Source of the DNA: an uncultured Halomonas sp.
GTDB taxonomy: Bacteria; Pseudomonadota; Gammaproteobacteria; Pseudomonadales; Halomonadaceae
NCBI RefSeq assembly: GCF_947493865.1
Contig: NZ_CANLTC010000002.1
Span: 62,001-126,000, forward strand
DNA: 64,000 nt
Reading direction: 5' to 3'
The notes beneath the pieces are model-generated. The model did no database searches and was not told the DNA's origin. It saw only the letters and a list, made by a program, of their open reading frames with translations. The translations under genes were made by a program, and so were the position numbers. Of the stretch, positions 7,919 to 16,840 are shown piece by piece (the first letter of the stretch is position 1; the number at the start of each line of letters is the position of its first letter).

Positions 7919-8524
7919 TCAGTAAGGCCTTGAGCCTGTCGAGCCGCTTGAGGTGCCTGCTGACGTACTGCCTACGCTTGACGTGGATGTACCAAGTGAG
8001 GAGGAGCCTGCAGTAGACCCAAGAGAGGAAGAACCAGAATGGGAGGTATTCGATGAGCTATTTTGCTGGGAGCTATTCAAGAAGCGCGCCAGTAAGAAGC
8101 CGGCCGCAATTGCGCCGCCCAGGAATACAGCGGGTTGACGACGGCTATAGTCTTGCATCTGATGCATCAGGCCATCCAGGTTCTGTTCACGCAATCGCTG
8201 GGAAATGCTGTCCGTCGCCCTGGCGATATTGTTGGCATAACCCGAAAAGGAGCGCTGATCTTGCTCTTCGAACTCTTTGGCCATCTTGCGGAAGGCAGAC
8301 GATAGACCTTCTGCCTGGTTAGCTGCATTTTCCTTCTGCTGATCGAACATGCCCTCTGCTTGCTTGCGCGCGGCATCCTTGACTTCACCGGCACTCTGTC
8401 GAGCCTTGTTCTTGGCTTCTTCAGTGTGACGAGAGTTTCCAGCGCCATTTGCGGAGGTGGATTGAGAACTCGTAGTGCCCGTGGAAGGCGAGTTCGAAGT
8501 ATTGGAATTTTCCGGATCGATCAT
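7919..8524 (-). CDS. DUF883/YqjD-like membrane-anchored helical protein with Ser/Gly-rich tail
   Basis: A 201-aa protein, first gene of the three-gene set. After a disordered Ser/Thr/Asn-rich start come charged helices (NKARQSAGEVKDAARKQAEG) and a single membrane span near residues 133-152 (AVFLGGAIAAGFLLARFL), then a tail of about 50 residues nearly all Ser, Thr and Gly. I chose the ATG at 8524 because GGGAG lies seven to eight bases upstream; the in-frame ATG two codons earlier (8530) would leave only two bases. The similar Ser/Thr/Gly tails of this protein and the DUF3618 protein suggest a shared envelope-linked role. Function is not known. Confidence 0.65.
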   Translation of the reverse strand: MIDPENSNTSNSPSTGTTSSQSTSANGAGNSRHTEEAKNKARQSAGEVKDAARKQAEGMFDQQKENAANQAEGLSSAFRKMAKEFEEQDQRSFSGYANNIARATDSISQRLREQNLDGLMHQMQDYSRRQPAVFLGGAIAAGFLLARFLNSSQQNSSSNTSHSGSSSLGSTAGSSSLGTSTSSVGSTSAGTSSGSTGSRPY

Positions 8525-8896
8525 GCGCATATCTCCCTATTTAACCCAGATTAAAATTACAACGAAAACAAGGCGCTTCCTGCTGCCTCTTCATTGTTTT
8601 CGGTTCGCCAGATTAAATGTAGTGTATCGGCGCGTGGTGTCAACCATCAATTGAGAGGTGGCTTTTTTGTAATATTTCAGGAATGTTCTGACACGAAGCG
8701 GGGATCATTGAACAGGCGCATATTCAACCTCTCGATAGTAAATTGTTGTTATTCGTTATGTAGCGATAAAGACAAGATGGAGAGTAGCCATATACCGACA
8801 TATCACGTTGTCAGTTGTTCTTCATCATGCGTTATTGGAAGCATTCTTTGTCTTCTTCTAAAATTTTGAATTTACGTGGCTCCCGGAGGAAAACCC
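8525..8896. other. AT-rich divergent intergenic region (372 bp)
   Basis: This gap separates the DUF883-like gene from pncC. It is clearly more AT-rich than the coding DNA around it, with T-runs such as GGCTTTTTTGTAATATTTC. It must hold promoters in both directions, but I could not assign -35/-10 pairs with confidence. No open reading frame with a good ribosome-binding site and no strong hairpin was seen. Confidence 0.5.
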
Positions 8897-9403
8897 ATGA
8901 CATTTCTGGAAGGCATTGCGCAATATCTAATCGAGCAGGAGCTGAAATTGGCGACAGCGGAGTCCTGTACTGCGGGATTGATCATTTCGGAGCTTGCCAG
9001 AGTTCCGGGTAGTGGTCAGGCGATTGATTGTGGGCTGGGTGTCTACTCCCCTGAAGCCAAGAATCGCTATCTTGGCGTACGTTATAGCACCATCGAGAAC
9101 TTCGGACTCACTAGTGAGGAAACGGCGAAGGAAATGGCGCTCGGAGCGCTTGATAACAACCACGCCGACCTCGCCGTTGCCAATACGGGGGTTGCTGGCC
9201 CGGATCCGCAAGGAGACATTCCGGTGGGAACGGTGTGTTTTGCCTGGGCCTTTCGCCATGCGGAGAAAAAATACCTGTACACCGCGACTCGGCGCTTCAA
9301 CGGGGATCGAAACGACGTGCGTCTTGCCGCAGCCCATCACGCCCTAGAGCGTATTCCTCAATACCACCAGGCGGTGCTTGAAGGAAAGGCGCCGCCCCTT
9401 TGA
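8897..9403 (+). CDS. pncC: Nicotinamide-nucleotide amidohydrolase PncC (CinA C-terminal domain)
   Basis: A 168-aa stand-alone CinA C-terminal domain, which deamidates NMN to nicotinic acid mononucleotide in pyridine nucleotide salvage. Family motifs are visible: TAESCTAGLI near residues 20-29 with the catalytic Ser, and NTGVAGPDPQGDIPVGTV in the middle. GGAGGA lies six bases before the chosen ATG; an upstream ATG (8876) has no such site. nadE follows 41 bp downstream, which fits a shared NAD pathway. Confidence 0.88.
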   Translation: MTFLEGIAQYLIEQELKLATAESCTAGLIISELARVPGSGQAIDCGLGVYSPEAKNRYLGVRYSTIENFGLTSEETAKEMALGALDNNHADLAVANTGVAGPDPQGDIPVGTVCFAWAFRHAEKKYLYTATRRFNGDRNDVRLAAAHHALERIPQYHQAVLEGKAPPL

Positions 9404-9444
9404 CCATGCTGCTTCCCTAACGGTTGAACGTAAAGGAGACAAGA

Positions 9445-10275
9445 ATGAGTGATCACGACAAGGACGAAATGCAAAGGCGCATCATCGAGGCCCTCGGTGT
9501 AAAAGCATCGATTGACCCTCAGGAGGAAGTTCAGCGTCGTTGCGAGTTTCTGTGTGAACGCATGATCGCTACCGGCCAGCATGGTCTGGTGCTGGGAATA
9601 AGTGGCGGCGTCGATTCAACGGTAGCAGGGCGCCTGGCGCAGTTGGCCGTGGAAATGGCCCGAGAACAGGGGGTCGATGCACGCTTTTATGCGCAGCGTC
9701 TCCCTTATGGCGAACAGCATGATGAAGACGAGGCCCAGGCCGCCATCGATTTCATCGCACCGGATGAAGTCCTTACGACAGATATCAAGCCTGCCAGCGA
9801 CGCCATTGGCGACGAACTGGAAAAAGGAGGGCTCACTTTCAAGGATGAGCATCATAGAGACTTCGTCTTGGGTAACATCAAGGCGCGTCAGCGCATGATC
9901 GCCCAATATGCCGTTGCAGGGGCCAAGGGCGCATTGGTCGTGGGTACCGATCAGGCTGCCGAAGGAATGATGGGATTTTTCACCAAATATGGCGATGGCG
10001 CCTGCGATCTGGCGCCGTTGACCGGCTTGACCAAGGGGCAGGTACGCGAATTGGGACGCACCCTGAAAGCACCGCAGCACCTCGTAGAGAAGGTGCCGAC
10101 GGCGGATCTTGAATCACTCAAGCCTCAACTCACCGACGAGGACGCGCTCGGCGTGAGTTATGAGAATATCGATCGCTTCCTGCAGGGCCAGACTGTAAGC
10201 GACGAGGCTTATCAAACTATCCTTGAGGCGTACCGGCGCACGGCGCACAAGCGAGAGCTTCCAGCCACCCCTTGA
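9445..10275 (+). CDS. nadE: NH3-dependent NAD+ synthetase NadE
   Basis: Cytoplasmic enzyme (276 aa) that amidates nicotinic acid adenine dinucleotide to NAD+ with ATP and ammonia. The PP-loop GISGGVDST lies at residues 51-59 and the second conserved patch (VVGTDQAAEGMMGFFTKYGDG) follows mid-protein. There is no glutamine amidotransferase domain, so it is the ammonia-using short form. AAGGAG lies seven bases before the ATG; a TTG 21 bp upstream is in frame but lacks a site. It is probably co-transcribed with pncC and closed by the terminator at 10291. Confidence 0.95.
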   Translation: MSDHDKDEMQRRIIEALGVKASIDPQEEVQRRCEFLCERMIATGQHGLVLGISGGVDSTVAGRLAQLAVEMAREQGVDARFYAQRLPYGEQHDEDEAQAAIDFIAPDEVLTTDIKPASDAIGDELEKGGLTFKDEHHRDFVLGNIKARQRMIAQYAVAGAKGALVVGTDQAAEGMMGFFTKYGDGACDLAPLTGLTKGQVRELGRTLKAPQHLVEKVPTADLESLKPQLTDEDALGVSYENIDRFLQGQTVSDEAYQTILEAYRRTAHKRELPATP

Positions 10276-10290
10276 AACAAGCCCGTTCTT

Positions 10291-10318
10291 GAGCGCCGGA
10301 TACCTGTTCCGGCGCTTT
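10291..10318 (+). terminator. Rho-independent terminator after nadE
   Basis: A ten-base-pair stem (GAGCGCCGGA / TCCGGCGCTT, one G-T pair at the base) with a seven-base loop ends in TTT, 15 bp after the nadE stop and before the antiporter gene. Confidence 0.8.
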
Positions 10319-10361
10319 ATCAATCACCTCTCGATCAATAAAGCCAAGGAGCCGGCTTGCC

Positions 10362-11588
10362 ATGAAAGACATCAATATCATATTGGCCGCCGCCGGGGGG
10401 CTGGTATTGCTATTGGGATTGCTGTCGCGCCCCATCGATCGTTCCTGGTTATCGCCTCCGTTAGTAGCCTTTTCTCTGGGAGTGGTAATCGGTCCTCACG
10501 TCTTGAGTCTGCTCGATCCCGAAGCCTGGGGTAACAGCCACCGTGTGCTCGAACAGGCAACCCGGTTGACCCTCGGTATCAGCCTCATGGGGATCGCGCT
10601 GCGGTTGCCTGCCCGATTCCCCTTTATTCATTGGCGTTCCCTGATGATCTTGCTGGCTATCGGCATGCCGATCATGTTCTTGATCAGCGCACTACTGACC
10701 CAGTGGATGCTTGGGGTTTCTCTGCTGATAGCACTGGCGATAGGCGCCAGTATTTGTCCGACGGACCCTGTCATTGCCTCGTCAATCGTCACCGGCGGTG
10801 TCGCCAAGGACAATCTTCCCGGCGGGTTCCGGCACTTACTTTCTACCGAGTCAGGTGCCAATGATGGCCTGGCGTATCCCTTTGTATTCCTGGCTATCTT
10901 GTTACTGACCAAGCCGACAGGTGCGGCCTGGCTAGAATGGTTCTTTCAGGTCTGGCTCTGGGAAGTGGGCGGTAGCGTATTGATAGGCGCCGTACTTGGC
11001 TGGTGCTTTGGCAAGTTATTGAAGTGGTCCGAACACAAGGGGTTTTTCGACCAGCCTTCTTTCCTGGCAATCAGTCTGGCATTGACACTATTGGTACTCG
11101 GGGTCGGCAAACTGTTGGGAACGGATAGCATCCTGGCCGTGTTTGCGGCAGGTATTGCCTATGATCAACGCGTGAAAGGCAAGGAGCGTAACGAAGAAGA
11201 CAACGTGCAGGAAATGGTCAATCTTTTCTTTACCATGCCGGTGTTTGCCTTGTTCGGCTTGATGGCGCCCTGGGGCGAATGGCTGGCACTGGGCTGGCAT
11301 GGCTTGTTGCTGGTGGTGCTCATACTGCTGTTACGGCGCTTGCCGATTGTTTTAGTGCTGCGCAAGTGGTTGCCGCCAGTCCGAGAGCGCAATATTGCGC
11401 TGGTCATGGGCTGGTTTGGCCCCATTGGCATCTCGGCACTGTTCTATGGCGTGCTGGCATCGAGTCGTACGGGTGACGATTCGATATGGATAGTGGTTAG
11501 CCTGTGTGTATTCGCTTCAGTGGTTGCGCATGGGATAACCGCAGCCCCCTTTGCCAGACTGTATGCGCGTCATCAGGATCGTGGTTGA
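10362..11588 (+). CDS. CPA1 family Na+/H+ (cation:proton) antiporter
   Basis: Inner-membrane antiporter of 408 aa with about 12 hydrophobic spans and almost no soluble tail, which would export Na+ or K+ in exchange for H+. The family core is visible: SICPTDPVIASS in the middle of the transporter and TESGANDGLAYPF containing the Asn-Asp pair expected to bind the cation. It differs from the larger antiporter at 47125 by lacking regulatory domains. Ion specificity cannot be told from sequence. AAGGAG lies well placed ahead of the ATG. The gene is flanked by terminators on both sides, so it is probably monocistronic. Confidence 0.88.
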   Translation: MKDINIILAAAGGLVLLLGLLSRPIDRSWLSPPLVAFSLGVVIGPHVLSLLDPEAWGNSHRVLEQATRLTLGISLMGIALRLPARFPFIHWRSLMILLAIGMPIMFLISALLTQWMLGVSLLIALAIGASICPTDPVIASSIVTGGVAKDNLPGGFRHLLSTESGANDGLAYPFVFLAILLLTKPTGAAWLEWFFQVWLWEVGGSVLIGAVLGWCFGKLLKWSEHKGFFDQPSFLAISLALTLLVLGVGKLLGTDSILAVFAAGIAYDQRVKGKERNEEDNVQEMVNLFFTMPVFALFGLMAPWGEWLALGWHGLLLVVLILLLRRLPIVLVLRKWLPPVRERNIALVMGWFGPIGISALFYGVLASSRTGDDSIWIVVSLCVFASVVAHGITAAPFARLYARHQDRG

Positions 11589-11653
11589 GGCTGCTTTCAA
11601 TACAACATGACCTGGCGCAGTAATTTGTAATCACCTTTGCAATGAACCTCACA

Positions 11654-11682
11654 AAAAACGCCGGGCAGGGCCCGGCGTTTTT
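11654..11682. terminator. Bidirectional rho-independent terminator
   Basis: A perfect 13-bp stem (AAAAACGCCGGGC / GCCCGGCGTTTTT) with a three-base loop lies between the convergent antiporter and chemoreceptor genes, with A- and T-runs on the two sides. Confidence 0.92.
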
Positions 11683-11706
11683 ATCGCTGAACGAGATACC
11701 TGGAAT

Positions 11707-13440
11707 CTAGAATTCCTCCCACTCAAGTTCGCTTGATTTTGCCGTTGCGCGTTTTTCTGTTGCTTGCTTCTCTGTTGCTTGCTTCTCTGGGGCAGGTTTT
11801 TGCTTGTTTGAGCCAGAAGATGGAACGACGCGGGGTTCGTTAGCCTTGACCGGTATCTGGTTCGTATTTGCCGCGCCATCGGAAAGACGGAAAATCGATA
11901 CGGCGGTTTCGAGTTGCGCAGCCTGTTCCTCAAGAGAAGAGGCGGCCGCAGCGGCTTCCTCGACCAGAGAGGCGTTCTGCTGAGTCACCTCATCCATCTG
12001 GGTAATGGCCTGGTTGACCTGCTCGATGCCAGAGCTTTGTTCCTGAGACGCGCTGGAGATCTCGTCCATGATGTCGGTCACCCGGCGCACGGATTCAACG
12101 ATGTCCCGCATGGTCCCGCCGGCGCTTTCAACCAGGGCCGAGCCTTGATTGATCTGCGTAGCGGATGCTTCGATCAATGCCTTTATCTCCTTGGCGGCGT
12201 CCGCACTGCGGCTGGCAAGGTTGCGCACCTCGGAAGCCACCACCGCGAAGCCACGGCCCTGTTCTCCGGCCCGGGCCGCTTCCACGGATGCGTTCAGTGC
12301 CAGAATATTGGTCTGGAAAGCGATGGAGTCGATGACGCTGATGATATCGGTCACCTGCTTGGAGCTGGCTGTAATGCCTTGCATGGTAGTGATGACTTCA
12401 CCGACAACCTCTCCGCCGCGAGTGGCGGTGCTGGAAGCCTCTTTGGCCAATGTGCTGCCCTGACGAGCATTGTCGGCGTTCTGCTTCACCGTGGTGGTCA
12501 ACTCTTCCATGCTGGCGGCGGTCTGCTGAAGCGCTGCCGCCTGCTCCTCGGTCCGGGATGAGAGATCGGTATTGCCGCTGGCGATCTCCCGGGAACCGAT
12601 ATGAATCGAACCGCTGCTGCTGCGCACCGTCGAGACGGTCTTGGTCAACCCATCCTGCATATCGCGCATGGCGGAAAACAGCTGGCCGATCTCGTTGCGG
12701 CCGCGATCGGCAACGGCGTGGGAGAGATCGCCCTTGGCGATAAGGCCGAAGTGCTGCACGGCTTCCTGAAGCGGCTTGATCACGGTGCGGATCATGGCGG
12801 TGCGAACGAGTAGTACGATGGCAATGGCGAGAACCAGCACGATGATCTGAACGATTTCGGTGGTAGCCGCATATTGCGCTTGCTCGGCCATCAGTTCGCC
12901 ACCGCGGTTTTCCCCGTAGCCTATGAATTCTTGAGAGGTGCGGCGAAACTCGGTGCGCAGTTCCTCAGTCTTGGAACTTAGAACGGCATAAGCAGCCATA
13001 TCGCCTTGCTGCAATGCTTCAAGCTGAGGCTGAAGTCCTTGATTCATCAGCTTGCTGTAGGCTGACTGAATAGATGCTTCAAATTGACGACCTTCCTCTG
13101 AGGTCTTGGGAGCATTAAAGAATCGCGAGATACGCTTTTCGGCGCGCTCCATGGTTACCAGTGCATTGGCAAGACCCGCTTCGGCTTGATCGCTTCTGCC
13201 TGCTGCAGTGTCACGTACTACCTCTTCGAAACTGAGCATGGTATCGGCGATATTGAAGCGGGCGCGGTTGAGTGCATTCAACTGCTCGACATTGAGGCTG
13301 TCGAGCTGCTCGAGGACTTTTTCACTGTGCTGATTGGTGACATAGCCCATTCCTGCGACACCAAGGATCATCAAGGTGAACAGACCAAGCACGACGGTCA
13401 GGCCGGCCTTGACGGAGAGGTTGCGGATAAGATACCTCAT
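11707..13440 (-). CDS. Methyl-accepting chemotaxis protein with C-terminal CheR/CheB tether
   Basis: Transmembrane chemoreceptor of 577 aa from the chosen start MRYLIRNLSVK. A first membrane span (about residues 10-32) leads into a four-helix-bundle ligand domain (35-190), a second span (about 197-217), a HAMP domain and a long coiled-coil signalling domain with the highly conserved hairpin tip (EVRNLASRSADAAKEIKALI). The last five residues are EWEEF, matching the xWxxF pentapeptide that tethers CheR and CheB, on a flexible Lys/Glu/Ala-rich linker with tandem repeats. An in-frame start 29 codons upstream gives an unlikely hydrophilic N-terminus. The ligand is unknown; no che genes are near. 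Confidence 0.93.
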   Translation of the reverse strand: MRYLIRNLSVKAGLTVVLGLFTLMILGVAGMGYVTNQHSEKVLEQLDSLNVEQLNALNRARFNIADTMLSFEEVVRDTAAGRSDQAEAGLANALVTMERAEKRISRFFNAPKTSEEGRQFEASIQSAYSKLMNQGLQPQLEALQQGDMAAYAVLSSKTEELRTEFRRTSQEFIGYGENRGGELMAEQAQYAATTEIVQIIVLVLAIAIVLLVRTAMIRTVIKPLQEAVQHFGLIAKGDLSHAVADRGRNEIGQLFSAMRDMQDGLTKTVSTVRSSSGSIHIGSREIASGNTDLSSRTEEQAAALQQTAASMEELTTTVKQNADNARQGSTLAKEASSTATRGGEVVGEVITTMQGITASSKQVTDIISVIDSIAFQTNILALNASVEAARAGEQGRGFAVVASEVRNLASRSADAAKEIKALIEASATQINQGSALVESAGGTMRDIVESVRRVTDIMDEISSASQEQSSGIEQVNQAITQMDEVTQQNASLVEEAAAAASSLEEQAAQLETAVSIFRLSDGAANTNQIPVKANEPRVVPSSGSNKQKPAPEKQATEKQATEKRATAKSSELEWEEF

Positions 13441-13533
13441 GATTTTCTTTACCTTCGATTTCTTTCTATGAGTTGGGTGCGAGTGGCAGCATTGCGCCTG
13501 GAGCTTGGGACTATTAGGTCGGCTCATATAAAG

Positions 13534-13560
13534 TTATCGGCAGCAGGAAGCAGCTCTGAT
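13534..13560 (-). promoter_or_regulatory. Possible sigma-28 (FliA) promoter of the chemoreceptor gene
   Basis: On the minus strand GCCGATAA (13541-13534) is a perfect match to the FliA -10 element, about 95 bp ahead of the chemoreceptor start. The -35 region at the usual distance (TCAGAGCT) matches TAAAGTTT poorly, so only half of the promoter is convincing. Confidence 0.35.
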
Positions 13561-13626
13561 GGGCTTTAAGCAAAAAACAGGAGATAAAAAAGCACGTTTA
13601 TGGCGCTTTCTACTTGAAAGAGGTCA

Positions 13627-15633
13627 TTATCCTGTCGCTGGCGATGAGGAATCGGGCATGCAGTCAAGCACCCAGCGCAGCACGTCGGAATAGGGATAGG
13701 CTTCCAGCCGGGCAAAACCGGTAAGGCCCCGGGCTTTCATCGGGGTAAAGAGCGGCATGCTCAAGCCGCACAAGAAACGCGTCAGACGCTCCGCGTTGGG
13801 TAGTTGGCCTTCGCATAGCGCTCGATGGCGCTCGATGAATTCGCCGCACAGGGCAGTGAAGTTCTTGTCATCCAGGGCTGGCAGCGGTGGCGGTGGGGGA
13901 AGCGTTGCAATGTGCCCCTTGCACACCGAACAGTGGCCGCACAGTGTTGGCGCCTGCTCGTCGCCGAAATAAGCGGCCAGGCGATGGCTCAGACAGGTGT
14001 CGCTCTCGAATAGCGCGAGCATGGCATGAATGCGCTGGATCTCGCTGCGCTCCTGCTGCTTGAAATGCGCGTGTAGCTCAGCACTCAATGGCGTCGTGTC
14101 GATATGCTCATGTCGCACCTCATATACGTCCGTCATCTGCTTGCTTTCGAGTGCAATCCAGCCCTTGTCCTGAAAATAGTCCAGCGCGGTAATGACGCGC
14201 TCGCGCCGGGTATCGAGTTCCCGTTCGATGCCATATCGATAGAGCGCCTCGAAATCCAGGGTGCACCAGGTCTTGGCCCGGGGCGCGCAGTGCAGGATTG
14301 CCTCCACGAACCGGTAACGTTCGCCTTCAAAACGGGACGCCAGCGTCTCGGGGTCGATCAGATACTTGAAGCGATATTCCGCGTAATAGGCGTAGCGGGG
14401 CGCAATGAGATCGCGCATCTCGAGCTGTACCAGCAGCGTCTTGAGCGGCAGGGGACGGATGTTGCTGTGCCGGGACAGGGTGTTGAGCATCAGCTCCCAT
14501 TGAGTTTCGCCACGGCGGGTAACTGCGGTGATCTCTTCGAGCACCGTGGTGATGCCTTCAAGCTCCGGGGTATCGCCATAGACGAAGTTCTCCAGCACAT
14601 TGAGACTGTCCCGGTTGGCCAGTACCAGGCAGTCGGATGGGTAGCCGTCCCGCCCGGCGCGGCCGATTTCCTGACTGTAGTTTTCGATGGATTTGGGCAG
14701 GTCGAAATGCACGACATTGCGAATGTCGCTCTTGTCGATCCCCATGCCGAAGGCAATGGTGGCAACGATGCAGGGGATCTCGCCGGCCATGAAGCGTTGC
14801 TGAAGCTGGTCGCGCTGCTCGTGGGGCAGGCCCGCGTGATAGGCCTGGGCATCAAGGCCTTGCCGTTGCAGATGCGCCGCCACCTGCTGCGCGGTTTTCT
14901 GCAGGGTGACGTAGACGATGCTGGGCTGCGGCGCAGCCTTGCCAAGCCGGGGCGATAACCATTCGCTTAGCCGCTGTAGCTTATCGGCACTCGCCACGGG
15001 TTCGACAAGAAGGTTGAGATTGGACCGATAGAAACCGGTGGTGACGACATGCGCCGGGGCGATGGCGAAGCGCTCGCGCATGTCGGCAATGACCGCGGGC
15101 GTGGCGGTGGCGGTCAGCAGCAGGGCTTGAGGAATGCCGAGCTGGCGCTGATAATCCGGCAGCTTTAGATAGTCCGGGCGGAAGTTGTGGCCCCATTCGG
15201 AAATGCAGTGGGCTTCGTCGACCACCAGTAGCGAAATCGGTACCTGGGCGATGAAGCGCCGGAAGCGCTCGTTTTTCAGGCGCTCCACGGAGATCATCAG
15301 GATCTTGATCTCGCCGCGTCTGACGCCATCCATCACGGCGCTGGCCTCATCACGCGTCTGGGCGGAATCGATACTGGCGGCGGGAATGCCATGGCGCTCC
15401 AGAAAGGCCAGTTGATCCTGCATCAGAGCCAGCAGCGGCGAGACCACCAGGGTCAAATGCGCAAGATGCAGCGCCGGCACCTGATAGCACAGCGACTTGC
15501 CGGAGCCGGTGGGAAAGATGGCCGCGGCGGAATGACCGGCCACCACGGCGGAAATGACCGCTTCCTGGCCCGGGCGAAAGTCGCCGTAACCGAAGGTCTG
15601 CTGCAGGGTCTTGTGAATGGTCGGGTCGCTCAT
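13627..15633 (-). CDS. recQ: ATP-dependent DNA helicase RecQ
   Basis: A 668-aa 3'-5' DNA helicase for recombination and replication-fork repair. The Q-motif region (FGYGDFRPGQ, 14-23), Walker A PTGSGKS (41-47), DEAH box (139-142) and the HCISEWGHNFRP aromatic-rich loop are intact, with the second RecA domain (HAGLPHEQR; IGRAGRDG) following. A zinc-binding domain near the C-terminus carries C-x16-C-x2-C-x2-C. After it comes a winged-helix-like stretch but no clear HRDC domain. The reading frame stays open 205 codons upstream into the divergent cysQ gene; I start at MSDPTIHK, where RecQ homology begins. Confidence 0.93.
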   Translation of the reverse strand: MSDPTIHKTLQQTFGYGDFRPGQEAVISAVVAGHSAAAIFPTGSGKSLCYQVPALHLAHLTLVVSPLLALMQDQLAFLERHGIPAASIDSAQTRDEASAVMDGVRRGEIKILMISVERLKNERFRRFIAQVPISLLVVDEAHCISEWGHNFRPDYLKLPDYQRQLGIPQALLLTATATPAVIADMRERFAIAPAHVVTTGFYRSNLNLLVEPVASADKLQRLSEWLSPRLGKAAPQPSIVYVTLQKTAQQVAAHLQRQGLDAQAYHAGLPHEQRDQLQQRFMAGEIPCIVATIAFGMGIDKSDIRNVVHFDLPKSIENYSQEIGRAGRDGYPSDCLVLANRDSLNVLENFVYGDTPELEGITTVLEEITAVTRRGETQWELMLNTLSRHSNIRPLPLKTLLVQLEMRDLIAPRYAYYAEYRFKYLIDPETLASRFEGERYRFVEAILHCAPRAKTWCTLDFEALYRYGIERELDTRRERVITALDYFQDKGWIALESKQMTDVYEVRHEHIDTTPLSAELHAHFKQQERSEIQRIHAMLALFESDTCLSHRLAAYFGDEQAPTLCGHCSVCKGHIATLPPPPPLPALDDKNFTALCGEFIERHRALCEGQLPNAERLTRFLCGLSMPLFTPMKARGLTGFARLEAYPYSDVLRWVLDCMPDSSSPATG

Positions 15634-15807
15634 TCTCGGGATCGTCTCGCGTGTTGAGGCGCAACAACCATAGCACCCCGTGATAGCGTGGGTCGCGTAG
15701 ACTGGGGCATGGGGCGAAATGACAAGCCCCGATGCATGCCAAATAGAGAGCCCCGATGCAAGCCCTGCGGATGGCTCAGACAACATGTTCAGAAACAGGA
15801 TGAATCG

Positions 15808-16641
15808 ATGAAAGCGCTTGATGAACGGCAACGCCAGCGACTGTTGCAGGGTGTCGATGAAATCGCCGAGCAGGTGATGATCGTTTATCGGCGGGATTTC
15901 GACGTCGAAACCAAGGCGGACAACAGCCCTTTGACGGAAGCCGATCTGCTCGCCAACCGGCTGTTGACGTCGCTGTTGCAGGAGGTGCTGCCTGATACCC
16001 CGGTGCTGTCCGAGGAGTCGAGCCAGGCAAGCTACGACGTTCGCCGCCACTGGGCGCGCTACTGGCTGATCGACCCCATCGATGGCACCAAGGAGTTCGT
16101 CAAGCGCAGCGATGAATTCACCATCAACGTGGCGCTGATCGAAAATGGCGTGCCGGTTTTTGGCATCGTGCAGGCGCCAGCGTTGCAGCAGACCTGGTGG
16201 GGGCAATCCGGAGTGGGGGCATTCAAGCGCACCGATGGCGAAAGCCATGTCATCCAGGCCAGGGCGCTACCCAGTCCTGAACAGGCACGATGGAAGATCG
16301 TTGGCAGCCGTTCCCATGGTGCTGCCGCCTTCGAGGCATTCTGCCGTGAATTGCCGAGTCACGAGCGTGTCAGCATGGGTAGCTCATTGAAGCTGTGTCT
16401 GGTCGCCGAGGGCGTGGCGGATCTCTATCCGCGTCTGGCGCCCACCTGTGAGTGGGATACTGCCGCCGCCCACGCCGTGGTTCTGGCAGCCGGCGGTGAT
16501 GTGCTGGATGCCAATACGCTGGAACCCTTGCGCTATAACCGCAAGGAGAGCTTGAACAATCCCTTTTTCATCGTCTGCAAGGGTACGGATGAGCGCTGGA
16601 TGAAAGCGCTCAAGAACGCGATATCCCTGGCATGGCTATAG
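15808..16641 (+). CDS. cysQ: 3'(2'),5'-bisphosphate nucleotidase CysQ
   Basis: A 277-aa inositol-monophosphatase-fold enzyme that removes the 3'-phosphate from PAP(S), recycling the by-product of sulfate assimilation. Metal-binding motifs are present: LSEES (67-71), the DPIDGT signature (89-94) and CEWDTAAAHAV near 211. CAGGA lies seven bases before the ATG at 15808. The frame stays open upstream, but the intervening sequence does not look coding. It is divergent from recQ. Lithium-sensitive activity is typical of the family. Confidence 0.93.
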   Translation: MKALDERQRQRLLQGVDEIAEQVMIVYRRDFDVETKADNSPLTEADLLANRLLTSLLQEVLPDTPVLSEESSQASYDVRRHWARYWLIDPIDGTKEFVKRSDEFTINVALIENGVPVFGIVQAPALQQTWWGQSGVGAFKRTDGESHVIQARALPSPEQARWKIVGSRSHGAAAFEAFCRELPSHERVSMGSSLKLCLVAEGVADLYPRLAPTCEWDTAAAHAVVLAAGGDVLDANTLEPLRYNRKESLNNPFFIVCKGTDERWMKALKNAISLAWL

Positions 16642-16840
16642 CGCCGAGCCTTTACATTTCTGTTTCGCAGCGAGGGTTTGTGAGCAATAGTGCAGATTAT
16701 TGTGTCATTAGGTAATGAAGCTGCGCATTCATGCAGTCACGGGGCGAACTACGGGATAGAAAAGCGGTATTTTAATGGATTGAAGAGGCTCGTGACGGCG
16801 CACACTGATTGGTTCAAGCAAACCGTTTATCGAGCCGCCA

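Noticed and set aside
15724..15766. Direct repeat AGCCCCGATGCA between recQ and cysQ
   Set aside because: Only two short copies, with no symmetry or promoter relation; too little to call an element.
15634..16248. Upstream extension of recQ by 205 codons
   Set aside because: The extension lies entirely opposite cysQ and upstream of the conserved RecQ N-terminus, so it is chance open frame.
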